Positions 1 through 6,565 of a stretch of 10,548 nucleotides of DNA are shown here, piece by piece. Within the stretch, counting starts at the first letter, position 1; each line of letters begins with the position of its first letter. The stretch covers positions 1-10,548 of the forward strand of contig CAMAUF010000041.1 in NCBI GenBank assembly GCA_945861295.1. The letters are read 5' to 3'. A model generated the notes under the pieces. The model worked only from the letters and a program-made list of their open reading frames with translations. It was not told the origin of the DNA and ran no database searches. The position numbers were made by a program, and so were the translations under genes. This stretch comes from a bacterium. Its GTDB lineage: Bacteria > Chloroflexota > Dehalococcoidia > Tepidiformales > Tepidiformaceae.

Positions 1-1104
1 GGTATCGAACCAGGCGAAGAAGCCGTCGCCCGTGTGCTTGATGGCGCTGCCGCCCGACGCTCGAATCCCATCGAGGACCAGGCGGTCATGGAGGCGAAGC
101 AGCCGGACGTAACGCTCGTCGCCGAGTTCGCCCTGGAGATGGGTCGACCCGACGACATCGGTGAACATCAGAACGCGGAGGCTTCGGGCTTGAGTTGGCA
201 GCGCCTCCGCTGGGGCTGGCGCGGGCGCATCGCCAGCGAGGGCAAGATAGGCGGCGGCTGTCTCGACGCTGTCCAGGTCCGCGTCCGCTAGTCGCTTGAC
301 GATGGCATCGACGGCCGGCGCGGTGATGAGCAGGCGGTCGGGCAGCGAGTCAATGGTCGCGCCGGCGGCCAGTTCGCAGGCGGCGCGATACTCGAGATCG
401 CTGAAGCCGGCCGGGTAGGCTTCGAGCGGCGCCGCCGCGATGACCGCTGTGTCGGAGCCCGCGAGCAGTTGGCGGGCTTCGGCGGCGGCCGGCCACATGC
501 CGAGCTTCTCGGCCGATTGCAGCGCCTTCGCAAGCAGCGCCCGTGACCGCTCCTGGTCCCCGACCGCGCTACGACTCGCCAAGCGCCGGCCCTGCGTGAC
601 TTCGGCGAGGGTACGCAGGGCCGGGGTAGAGGCTGTGTCCCGCAACGCGCGATCGCCGGCTGCCTCGGCCGTGTCCAAGTCACCGTTTCGCTCACACGTG
701 TCGGCTTCGACCAGGGCCAAGGAATGTGGCGGCGCGATGGCGAAGGCCAGGCCAGCCTCGAGCGCGGCCCGCACGAGTGCGCCCGCCGCGGTGACCGCCT
801 CCGAGGCGTTCGCGGGCAGTTGCGCGACGGTGGTGACCAGGCCGAGGGCGAAGATGTCAGGGGCGAGGAAGCGCGCCAGCACCGGCGCCTGCTCGTCGAC
901 CGTCTTCCGGATATCCGCCGCGGGCGCCTGGCTAAAGCCAAGCCCAAAAATCCAGGAGTAGCCCGCGCCCATCGCTTCGGTCAGGAGGGCGATGGCCTCC
1001 TGCGCTTCCGCGGGCCGCCCCTGGAGTGCGCGTGCGAAGGCCAGCGCCGGGTACAGAAAGGCCGCCGACCACGGGTAGTTCGAACGGTGGATGGCGGCGC
1101 GGCA
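1..1104 (-). CDS. C-terminal part of the same regulator: helical repeats, LuxR-like HTH, class III nucleotidyl cyclase (runs off window)
   Basis: The reverse strand, in the frame whose codons start at positions 1, 4, 7 and so on, is open from about 1104 to the window edge. It reads as normal protein. First come alanine-rich helical repeats of TPR type (about 1080-415, beginning SNYPWSAAFLYPALAFARAL). Next is a LuxR-type helix-turn-helix remnant (about 411-229, beginning AGFSDLEYRAACELAAG), then a short Ala/Pro linker. Last is a class III adenylate/guanylate cyclase domain with metal-binding Asp in FTDVVGST (about 165-142) and again in KHTGDGFFA (about 39-13); the lysine before the second motif is typical of adenine recognition. 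The cyclase is cut by the window, so its transition-state residues cannot be checked. This part is joined out of frame to the AAA domain at about 1085-1110, so it has no start of its own. The order AAA-TPR-HTH-cyclase is, as far as I recall, known for regulators in Chloroflexota. Confidence 0.75.
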
Positions 1105-1568
1105 TCGGGCTCGGCCCAGTGAAGGTCGTCGACGACGAAAAGGAGCGGTTGCTTGCGGCCTAACAAGACCGTGGCAGTAGCCAGGGCATTGATCAGATGG
1201 CCCGCGGCTGGACCGCCCGCGACGGCCGGCTCACGAGAGAGCGCGCGAAGCTCAGATCCCCCAGGGAAGGAGGGTGCGTCCAGCAAGCCGGCAGCGTCGA
1301 TCGCTGGCAGCGAGGCGCTGGTGAACGCCATGAACGGGATCGGGCCTTGGTCGATGAAGCGCCCGTAGCAGGTCTGCATCCCCGCCTCAGTTGCCAGCCG
1401 CATGGCTTCTCGCACCAACCTGGTCTTGCCGATGCCGGCTTCCCCCCGGACCAGGACGACCTGTGGCGAACCTGCTATGGCGGAGCGCAGGATTGTCCGT
1501 AGGCGTCCCACCTCGGGCAGCCGCCCGACCATCGTCAACGGCTGGGTTACCCGGATTTGGCTGGCCAC
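981..1568 (-). CDS. N-terminal AAA ATPase part of a broken LuxR/cyclase-type regulator
   Basis: This is the start of a signal-transduction ATPase of the MalT/LuxR type. Seen: a GTG start at 1568, preceded by AAGGTGG seven bases upstream, which is a near-perfect ribosome binding site. Then come a conserved VGR lead-in, Walker A (GEAGIGKT, residues 42-49), and Walker B with the family-typical extension (LLFVVDDLHWAEPDA, about 142-156). After about residue 156 the frame stops looking like protein and becomes Arg/Ser/Pro-rich out-of-frame sequence, running to a stop at 981. The genuine continuation is in the next frame (see 1-1104). In the family the ATPase domain continues well past Walker B with sensor and winged-helix segments. 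These are absent, so the ATPase core is incomplete. In intact relatives this domain is thought to act as an NTP-dependent switch. Sure about the family; the gene is probably non-functional or an assembly collapse. Confidence 0.8.
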   Translation of the reverse strand: MASQIRVTQPLTMVGRLPEVGRLRTILRSAIAGSPQVVLVRGEAGIGKTRLVREAMRLATEAGMQTCYGRFIDQGPIPFMAFTSASLPAIDAAGLLDAPSFPGGSELRALSREPAVAGGPAAGHLINALATATVLLGRKQPLLFVVDDLHWAEPDAAPPSTVRTTRGRRPFCTRRWPSHAHSRGGPRKRRRPSPS

Positions 1569-1591
1569 GATCTCACCACCTTGCCCGGCCG

Positions 1592-1620
1592 ATGGTACGG
1601 ATCAGACGTTCAACCCTCAA
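1592..1620 (-). promoter_or_regulatory. Sigma70-type promoter candidate for the AAA/cyclase regulator
   Basis: On the reverse strand, TTGAGG (1620-1615) and TACCAT (1597-1592) are separated by exactly 17 bp, in the 70-bp gap after rex. The expected transcription start lies near 1585, giving a short leader that contains the AAGGTGG ribosome binding site before the GTG at 1568. The hexamers match consensus at 4 of 6 positions each, so this is a reasonable but unproven call. Confidence 0.45.
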
Positions 1621-1638
1621 GCGCTTGTGCCCAGCCCC

Positions 1639-2275
1639 TCACTTCGCGGACGTCTGGTAGTTCTTGACGTGGAAGGTCATGCTCTGCATGGCCAAGACAG
1701 GGTCGATGTTTCGCACCGCGACGTTGCGCGGGACATGCGGGAGCATCGGGGCGTAATTCAGGATCGCATGAATGCCGCCACCGACGAGCCGGTCGACGAC
1801 GCCCTGGGCGGCGTCGGCGGGGACCGCGACGATCCCGATATCAACGTGGTGTATCCGCAGGAAGGCCTCCAGGTCATCGACGTGCTTCACCTGATGGCGG
1901 CTGAGATCGCGGCCGACCAGGTTCGGGTCGCTGTCGAAGATGGCGACGATGTGGAAGCCTTGAGGGCCGAATCCACCGTACTCCGCGATCGCCTGCCCGA
2001 GCCGCCCGACCCCGATCAGGCAGACGCGCCAGGTGCGGTCTAGGCCGAGGATCTCACGGAGGCGGCCGAGCAGGAGGAGTACGTCGTAGCCGCGACCCTG
2101 CTTCCCAAATCGCCCAAAGTAGCTCAGATCTTTGCGAATTTGGGCCGGCGTCACATCTAGCCGCTCGCCGAGCACCTGTGAGCTGACCACCGTTTCGCCG
2201 TCGAGAGCCAGGCCCGTCAGCGCGCGCGTAGACGGGCAGCCTGTTAACCACGACGTCGGGGATCTCAAGCGACAT
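1639..2275 (-). CDS. rex: Rex, redox-sensing transcriptional repressor, with an apparent 2-base frameshift
   Basis: Rex senses the NADH/NAD+ ratio. As a dimer it represses fermentation and respiration genes and leaves DNA when NADH binds. Seen: the ATG at 2275 has AAAGG nine bases upstream and reads MSLEIPDVVVNRLPVYARA, the standard Rex N-terminus. The frame then changes within the CG run at 2220-2228. From there LTGLALDGETVVSSQVLGER and the very conserved TPAQIRKDLSYFGRFGKQG follow in the next frame. Restoring two bases gives a 212-residue protein of normal length: winged helix about residues 12-62, Rossmann motif GVGRLG at 89-94, ribose-binding acidic FDSD near 114-117, and the C-terminal swap helix ending at the TGA at 1639. 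Everything downstream of the tract is intact, so the lesion is recent, a sequencing error, or slippage-prone. It is the middle gene of three in tandem, 88 bp after selA, with its own promoter-like sequence. Confidence 0.9.
2220..2228. repeat. Short CG dinucleotide tract at the rex frameshift
   Basis: The plus strand reads GCGCGCGCG between rex codons for Tyr-Ala-Arg and Leu-Thr-Gly. One more CG unit would give RLPVYARALTGLALDGE, which matches the Rex family spacing. The present length puts the two halves out of frame. Such a tract is a plausible slippage or sequencing-error site. Confidence 0.6.
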
Positions 2276-2287
2276 AACCAGCAACCT

Positions 2288-2307
2288 TTGGCAGCGCCAA
2301 GTGGCGC
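2288..2307 (-). promoter_or_regulatory. Two overlapping inverted repeats in the rex leader
   Basis: Two perfect dyads share bases. GCGCCA-AG-TGGCGC lies at 2294-2307 and TTGGC-AGC-GCCAA at 2288-2300. In the rex transcript they could form two mutually exclusive hairpins, the second ending in the A residues of the AAAGG ribosome binding site. Alternatively the 14-bp dyad sits over the predicted transcription start, where an operator would sit. Rex sites known elsewhere resemble TTGTGAA...TTCACAA, so this would not be a textbook Rex site. Confidence 0.35.
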
Positions 2308-2313
2308 ACGAGG

Positions 2314-2342
2314 ATTATGGTTTTCCCGATCGTGAGGGGCAA
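2314..2342 (-). promoter_or_regulatory. Sigma70-type promoter candidate for rex
   Basis: On the reverse strand, TTGCCC (2342-2337) and CATAAT (2319-2314) are 17 bp apart. CATAAT matches the -10 consensus at 5 of 6 positions. The predicted start is near 2307-2306, so the leader would begin with the hairpin-forming sequence at 2307-2294. This indicates that rex can be transcribed separately from selA. Confidence 0.55.
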
Positions 2343-2363
2343 CGCCGCGGCGTGAACTCTGAG

Positions 2364-3725
2364 TTAAGCCGTAGCGCTCGCGAGCGCTCGCCGTAGCGCT
2401 TCCGCGACGGCGCCGTCGGACGATTCGGGCACCGTCCGCGGGTCGAGCAGCAGTGCATCGCGTTCGATCCGCCCCACGATCGCCGGTTGACCGAGGCGCA
2501 GGGTGGTGGCGAGGTGGTCCGCCCCAAGCGGCGGCCGGATCGCCGCGCACCAAGTCGGCACGGATTGCCCTGGGAGAGACCCGCCGCCGATCATGGTCTC
2601 GCTGGCGGTGACGGCGCCGGCCGCGCCGGCCGCCCGCGCCCAGCGCCGGGCGCGACGACGGACCCGGTCCGCGTGGGTCCCGAGCATCGCCCAGATCGGG
2701 ACTTCATCCTGGGCCGTCCCGGCCGCGTATGACGCGAGCGTGGCGTTGAGCGCGGCAATGGTGAGCTTATCGACACGGAGAGCCCGGGCGAGGGGGTGGC
2801 TCCGGAGTTGGTCTACGAGGTCGGCCCGGCCGGCGATGACGCCGCACTGCGGGCCTCCCAGGAGCTTGTCGCCGCTAAAGAGGGCAAGGTCGACGCCGGC
2901 TGTGAGGCTCTCTTGCACCGTCGGCTCGTGCGCGAGGCCGAAGGCCTCGGTCTGGAGCAAGCAGCCGCTGCCGAGGTCGTCGATGACCAAGACGTCTTTC
3001 CCTTTGGCGAGGGCGACCATTTCAGCCGCCGTCGTCTCGTGGGTGAAACCGATGACACGGAAGTTGGAGGTGTGGACGCGGAGGAGCGCCGCGGTCGCTG
3101 GCGTCAGGGCTTCGGCGTAGTCTCGCAGGTAGGTTCGGTTCGTCGTGCCCACTTCCACGAGACGAGCGCCGCTCTGGCGAAGCACGTCGGGGATGCGGAA
3201 GCCGCCGCCGATCTCGACGGCTTGGCCGCGGGAGACGATCACTTCCCGGCCGGCCGCCAGCACGCTCAGGACCATGAAAAGCGCGGCGGCGTTGTTGTTG
3301 ACAACGAGCCCGTCCTGCGCCCCGGTCGTCCGGCGCAGGAGGTCGCGGACATGGCCGTGGCGGCTGCCCCGCTCGCCCGCCTCAAGGTCGAACTCCAGGT
3401 TGCTGTAGCTGGCGGCGACGTCCCGCATCGCCGCGAGCGCGGGCTCGCTGAGGGGCGCGCGGCCGAGGTTCGTCTGCAGGATCACTCCCGAGGCGTTGAT
3501 CACAGGCCGCAGCGAAGGCCGCGAGAGGGCGCGCAGCCGCGCTCCCGCGTTCGCCACGATCTCGGCCTCAGATTGCGGTTCATATCCGGTGCGGATCCGT
3601 TCCCGCGCCCGGTCGATTGCGAAACGGGCCGCCTCGACTGCGAGCGCGCGCGGGCCCACCAGTCCATCCAGCGCTTGTGCGATGGCATCCACGCTCGGGA
3701 GGTTCCGAAACGGCGATTCGTCCAT
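2364..3725 (-). CDS. selA: SelA, L-seryl-tRNA(Sec) selenium transferase
   Basis: SelA is a PLP enzyme that replaces the serine hydroxyl of seryl-tRNA(Sec) with selenium from selenophosphate, making selenocysteinyl-tRNA(Sec) in the cytoplasm. I chose the ATG at 3725 because it gives the family start MDESPFRNLPSVDAI and 453 residues, close to the usual 460. A longer frame to 3809 would add 28 low-complexity residues over the divergent gene. Seen: NASGVILQTNLGRAPLS (78-93), SNLEFDLEAGERGSRHGH (108-125), VVNNNAAALF (141-150), VIDDLGSGCL (247-256), and the PLP-lysine motif SGDKLLGGPQCGV with Lys at about 287. All core motifs are intact. It implies that the organism decodes UGA as selenocysteine; selB, selC and selD are not in the window. 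It is transcribed divergently from the serine pathway genes. The ribosome binding site is weak. Confidence 0.95.
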   Translation of the reverse strand: MDESPFRNLPSVDAIAQALDGLVGPRALAVEAARFAIDRARERIRTGYEPQSEAEIVANAGARLRALSRPSLRPVINASGVILQTNLGRAPLSEPALAAMRDVAASYSNLEFDLEAGERGSRHGHVRDLLRRTTGAQDGLVVNNNAAALFMVLSVLAAGREVIVSRGQAVEIGGGFRIPDVLRQSGARLVEVGTTNRTYLRDYAEALTPATAALLRVHTSNFRVIGFTHETTAAEMVALAKGKDVLVIDDLGSGCLLQTEAFGLAHEPTVQESLTAGVDLALFSGDKLLGGPQCGVIAGRADLVDQLRSHPLARALRVDKLTIAALNATLASYAAGTAQDEVPIWAMLGTHADRVRRRARRWARAAGAAGAVTASETMIGGGSLPGQSVPTWCAAIRPPLGADHLATTLRLGQPAIVGRIERDALLLDPRTVPESSDGAVAEALRRALASATA

Positions 3726-3733
3726 AGAGGCCA

Positions 3734-3739
3734 ATGGTA
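3734..3739 (-). promoter_or_regulatory. Possible -10 element for selA, near-leaderless spacing
   Basis: The reverse strand has TACCAT ending 8 bases before the selA ATG, with no clear ribosome binding site at normal spacing and no good -35 hexamer. If used, it would give a transcript that starts almost at the ATG. Weak evidence. Confidence 0.2.
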
Positions 3740-3770
3740 ACTCCGAACCGGGAACCTTCGCTCTCGCCGG

Positions 3771-3799
3771 TTGACGGGCTAGGGCGCGCGCTCGACCAT
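3771..3799 (+). promoter_or_regulatory. Possible promoter for the serine operon in the divergent gap
   Basis: TTGACG at 3771-3776 is the best -35 hexamer in the 77-bp gap between selA and the aminotransferase. The sequence 17 bp downstream (GACCAT, 3794-3799) is a poor -10 and lies only a few bases before the chosen ATG at 3803. A promoter here is plausible, but its exact form is unclear. Confidence 0.25.
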
Positions 3800-3802
3800 G
3801 GG

Positions 3803-4915
3803 ATGACATCCACGGGAGTCTTCTGCTTGAACTTGCGCATCCCCGGTCCCACGCCGTGCCCGGATGAGGTCCTCACCGCATCCGCGCGGCAAATGATCAA
3901 CCATCGCGGCCCCGAGTTCGCCCAGATCCTTCGCCGTGTCACCGACGGCCTCAACTGGGTCTTCGGTTCATCGAACGACGTCCTTTCGTTCACGACTTCT
4001 GGCACGGGCGGCCTGGAGGTCGCGATCGTGAACACGATCAACGCCGGGGACAAGATCCTGGCAGTATCGATTGGCTCGTTCGGCGATCGGCTCCGCAGCA
4101 TCGCCAAGACGTATGGGGCCGAGGTGGACAGCTACGCGCTCGAGTGGGGTGAAGCCGCCGACCCGGACGAGATCGGCCGCCGGCTTGATGCGGACCCGTC
4201 GATCAAGGCTGTCTGCGTGACGCACAACGAAACGTCGACTGGTGTCACGAACCCGGTTGAAGCCATCGCCGCCGAAGTCCGCAAGCGTGACCGGCTCATG
4301 ATCGTAGATGCGGTTAGCAGCATGAGTTCAATCCCGTGCCCGGTCGAGCGCTGGGGCCTCGATGTCGTCGTGTCTGGTTCGCAGAAGGGCTGGATGGCGC
4401 CTCCGGGCCTCGCTTTCGTTGCCTTCAGCGAGCGGGCCTGGGCGGCCAACGCCGCCTGCACGACGCCGCGCTTCTACTTCGATGCCGCCAAAACGCGCGA
4501 CTCGCTCGCCAAGCTTCAGAATCCGTGGACGCCAGCCGTTTCCATCTATTACGCCATGGACCGCGCCTTCGAAATGATGCGCGCCGAGGGCCTCGAAAGC
4601 GTCTTCACTCGGCACGAGGCGATTGCGTCCTACACCCGTGCCCGCGTCAAAGGCATGGGCCTCAAGCTCGTGCCCGTCGATGAGCGGTTCGCATCGAACA
4701 CCGTCACCGCGGTCTGGTGGCCGGAAGGCGTCGACGCTAAGGCACTGAGCAAGCGAGCGCGCGAGGAGTTCGGCGTTGTCCTCGGCGGCGGCCAGGGCAA
4801 GCTTGAGGGCAAGATCTTCCGCGTCGGCCATATGGGTTGGGTTTCGCAGCGGGATGTCTCGGACGCGCTCGATGTCGTCGAGCGCGTGCTTGGCGATGCG
4901 AAGGCGGCGGGCTAG
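3803..4915 (+). CDS. Class V PLP aminotransferase, probable phosphoserine aminotransferase (serine pathway)
   Basis: This is a fold-type I, class V aminotransferase of the alanine-glyoxylate/serine-pyruvate group. Seen from the ATG at 3803 (370 residues): NLRIPGPTPCPDEVL at the N-terminus, the PLP-phosphate loop TTSGTGGLE, Asp169 in VDAVSS (pyridine nitrogen partner), Lys195 in SGSQKGW (Schiff base), and a C-terminal FRVGHMGWVS with the substrate-carboxylate arginine. An in-frame ATG at 3734 would add 23 unconserved residues running up to selA, so 3803 is preferred, although no good ribosome binding site precedes it. It lies 3 bp before serA, so I infer that it converts 3-phosphohydroxypyruvate and glutamate to phosphoserine in place of classical SerC. 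Serine-glyoxylate or alanine-glyoxylate activity cannot be excluded from sequence alone. Confidence 0.88.
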   Translation: MTSTGVFCLNLRIPGPTPCPDEVLTASARQMINHRGPEFAQILRRVTDGLNWVFGSSNDVLSFTTSGTGGLEVAIVNTINAGDKILAVSIGSFGDRLRSIAKTYGAEVDSYALEWGEAADPDEIGRRLDADPSIKAVCVTHNETSTGVTNPVEAIAAEVRKRDRLMIVDAVSSMSSIPCPVERWGLDVVVSGSQKGWMAPPGLAFVAFSERAWAANAACTTPRFYFDAAKTRDSLAKLQNPWTPAVSIYYAMDRAFEMMRAEGLESVFTRHEAIASYTRARVKGMGLKLVPVDERFASNTVTAVWWPEGVDAKALSKRAREEFGVVLGGGQGKLEGKIFRVGHMGWVSQRDVSDALDVVERVLGDAKAAG

Positions 4916-4918
4916 CCG

Positions 4919-6511
4919 ATGCCAGCCGACCGTCCCCGCATTCTTATCGCGGACCCCGTCGCGCCCGAAGGGGTCACCATCCTGTCCCGCGTCGGCGATG
5001 TCGACGTCAACACTGGCCTCGCGCCGGATGCGCTTGTTGCGATCATCGGGCAGTACGACGCGCTCGTCGTCCGCAGCGAGACGAAGGTCACACGGCGCGT
5101 TCTCGAAGCCGCGACCAAGCTCCAAGTCGTCGGCCGGGCCGGGGTCGGTGTCGACAATATCGACCTCGACGCCGCGACCGAGCGCGGCGTGATCGTCGTC
5201 AACGCGCCGGAAGGCAACACGATCGCCGCGGCGGAGCACACAGTCGCGCTGCTGATGAGCATGGCGCGCCACGTGCCGCAAGCGGATGCCTCGATGCGCG
5301 CCGGAGAATGGCGCCGCAAGGAGTTCGTCGGGACAGAGCTGCGGGGCAAGCTGCTCGGGATCGTCGGCCTCGGCAAGATCGGTTCGGCTGTCGCACGGCG
5401 CGCGGTTGGGCTCGAGATGCATGTGCTCGCCCACGACCCGTACGTGCCTGAGGAGCGCGCCCGCGCGCTGGGCGTTGAACTCGTGAGCTTCGACGACCTG
5501 ATCGCTCGGAGCGACTTCGTTACCGTGCACCCACCGCTGACGGCGAGCACAAAGGGCATGATCGGCTCGGCCGAACTGCGCCGGATGAAGCCGGGAGTGC
5601 GGCTGATCAATGTCGCCCGCGGAGGGATCATCGACGAGGCCGCCCTCGCGGCGGCGGTGGCAGATGGGACCGTCGCCGGCGCGGCCATCGATGTCTTCAG
5701 CGAAGAGCCACCGAAAGAGAACCCCCTGGTGGGCGACCCACGCATCCTGCTTACCCCGCACCTCGGCGCGTCGACGGCTGAGGCGCAAGAACGCGTCGCC
5801 CTCGATGTGGCCGACCAGATCGTCGACGTCCTCTCGGGCCGCCCGGCACGCTACGCCGTCAACGCCCCTATGCTGCTGCCGGAGGCCCTCAAGGTGCTCC
5901 AGCCATACCTTGCGGTCGCCGAAGCCGTCGGGGCCGTCGCGACCCAACTCATCACCGGCAAGCTCAACACCGTGGAGATCGAATACTTCGGCGAGATAGC
6001 CGAACACGACGTTACCCCGTTGCGCGCCTCGGTGGTGTCGGGCTTGCTGAAAAGCGCCGGAGCTCAGCGGGTTAACCTCGTCAACGTCGCGGGGGTGATC
6101 CAGCAGTGGTTCGGCAGCATCGACGAGCGGCTGCGCACCTCGCACGAGGTCTTCCTCAACCTGATCCAGGTGCGCGTCAAGACCAGCGACGCTGAAGTGA
6201 CCGTCGGCGGCACGTTCCAACACGGGCTCCCGCACGTGGTTGTGCTCAACGGCCTCGATGTCGACCTCGTGCCCGTGAAGGGCTCGTTCTTGCTTGCCTG
6301 CGACAACGAAGATCGCCCCGGCATGATCGGCAAGGTCGGCACGCTGCTTGGGCAGAACGACATCAACATCCGCTCGATGCAGGTCGGCCGGAGGGAGGCA
6401 CGGCAGCGCGCTTTGATGCTGATCGCGGTTGACGAATGCCCCACAGACGAACTTCTGGCCGAGGTTGAGGCGATCGACGGCATCCACAACGTGCGCCTGG
6501 TCCGCTTGTAA
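4919..6511 (+). CDS. serA: SerA, D-3-phosphoglycerate dehydrogenase (ACT-domain type)
   Basis: SerA oxidises 3-phosphoglycerate to 3-phosphohydroxypyruvate with NAD+, the first step of L-serine synthesis. The 530-residue length is that of the long form. Seen: substrate-binding N-terminal half (VGRAGVGVDNIDLDAATERG), Rossmann motif GLGKIG at 150-155, catalytic Arg234 in NVARGG, Glu263 in DVFSEEP, and His281 in LTPHLGAST. After the catalytic core come the intervening domain (about 315-450) and a C-terminal ACT domain (about 455-530, starting near LLACDNEDRPGMIGKVG), the usual seat of serine feedback inhibition. The ATG at 4919 is 3 bp after the aminotransferase stop, with AAGGCGG eleven bases upstream inside that gene. 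The two are surely cotranscribed. Nothing looks damaged. Confidence 0.96.
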   Translation: MPADRPRILIADPVAPEGVTILSRVGDVDVNTGLAPDALVAIIGQYDALVVRSETKVTRRVLEAATKLQVVGRAGVGVDNIDLDAATERGVIVVNAPEGNTIAAAEHTVALLMSMARHVPQADASMRAGEWRRKEFVGTELRGKLLGIVGLGKIGSAVARRAVGLEMHVLAHDPYVPEERARALGVELVSFDDLIARSDFVTVHPPLTASTKGMIGSAELRRMKPGVRLINVARGGIIDEAALAAAVADGTVAGAAIDVFSEEPPKENPLVGDPRILLTPHLGASTAEAQERVALDVADQIVDVLSGRPARYAVNAPMLLPEALKVLQPYLAVAEAVGAVATQLITGKLNTVEIEYFGEIAEHDVTPLRASVVSGLLKSAGAQRVNLVNVAGVIQQWFGSIDERLRTSHEVFLNLIQVRVKTSDAEVTVGGTFQHGLPHVVVLNGLDVDLVPVKGSFLLACDNEDRPGMIGKVGTLLGQNDINIRSMQVGRREARQRALMLIAVDECPTDELLAEVEAIDGIHNVRLVRL

Positions 6512-6565
6512 CCCATCCTCGGCAAGCTTGGTGACCGGGAGGAGTGCCCCGGCCATACTCTCGGG

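Noticed and set aside
288..947. A 219-codon minus-strand open frame rich in Arg, Ser and Pro
   Set aside because: It is the wrong frame of the regulator's repeat/HTH part; the adjacent frame reads as normal protein throughout.
1402..2043. A 213-codon plus-strand open frame
   Set aside because: It is antisense to rex and the AAA domain, both of which carry clear motifs.
2355..2365. AACTC-T-GAGTT as a selA terminator
   Set aside because: The one-base centre cannot form a good hairpin, and there is no T-run on either strand.
2796..3740. A 314-codon plus-strand open frame inside selA
   Set aside because: It is antisense to a complete SelA with all its motifs, and its translation has no recognisable domain.
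3734..3802. A 23-residue N-terminal extension of the aminotransferase from the ATG at 3734
   Set aside because: The extra residues lie outside the conserved family start and would fill the divergent gap up to selA; the ATG at 3803 fits the family better.
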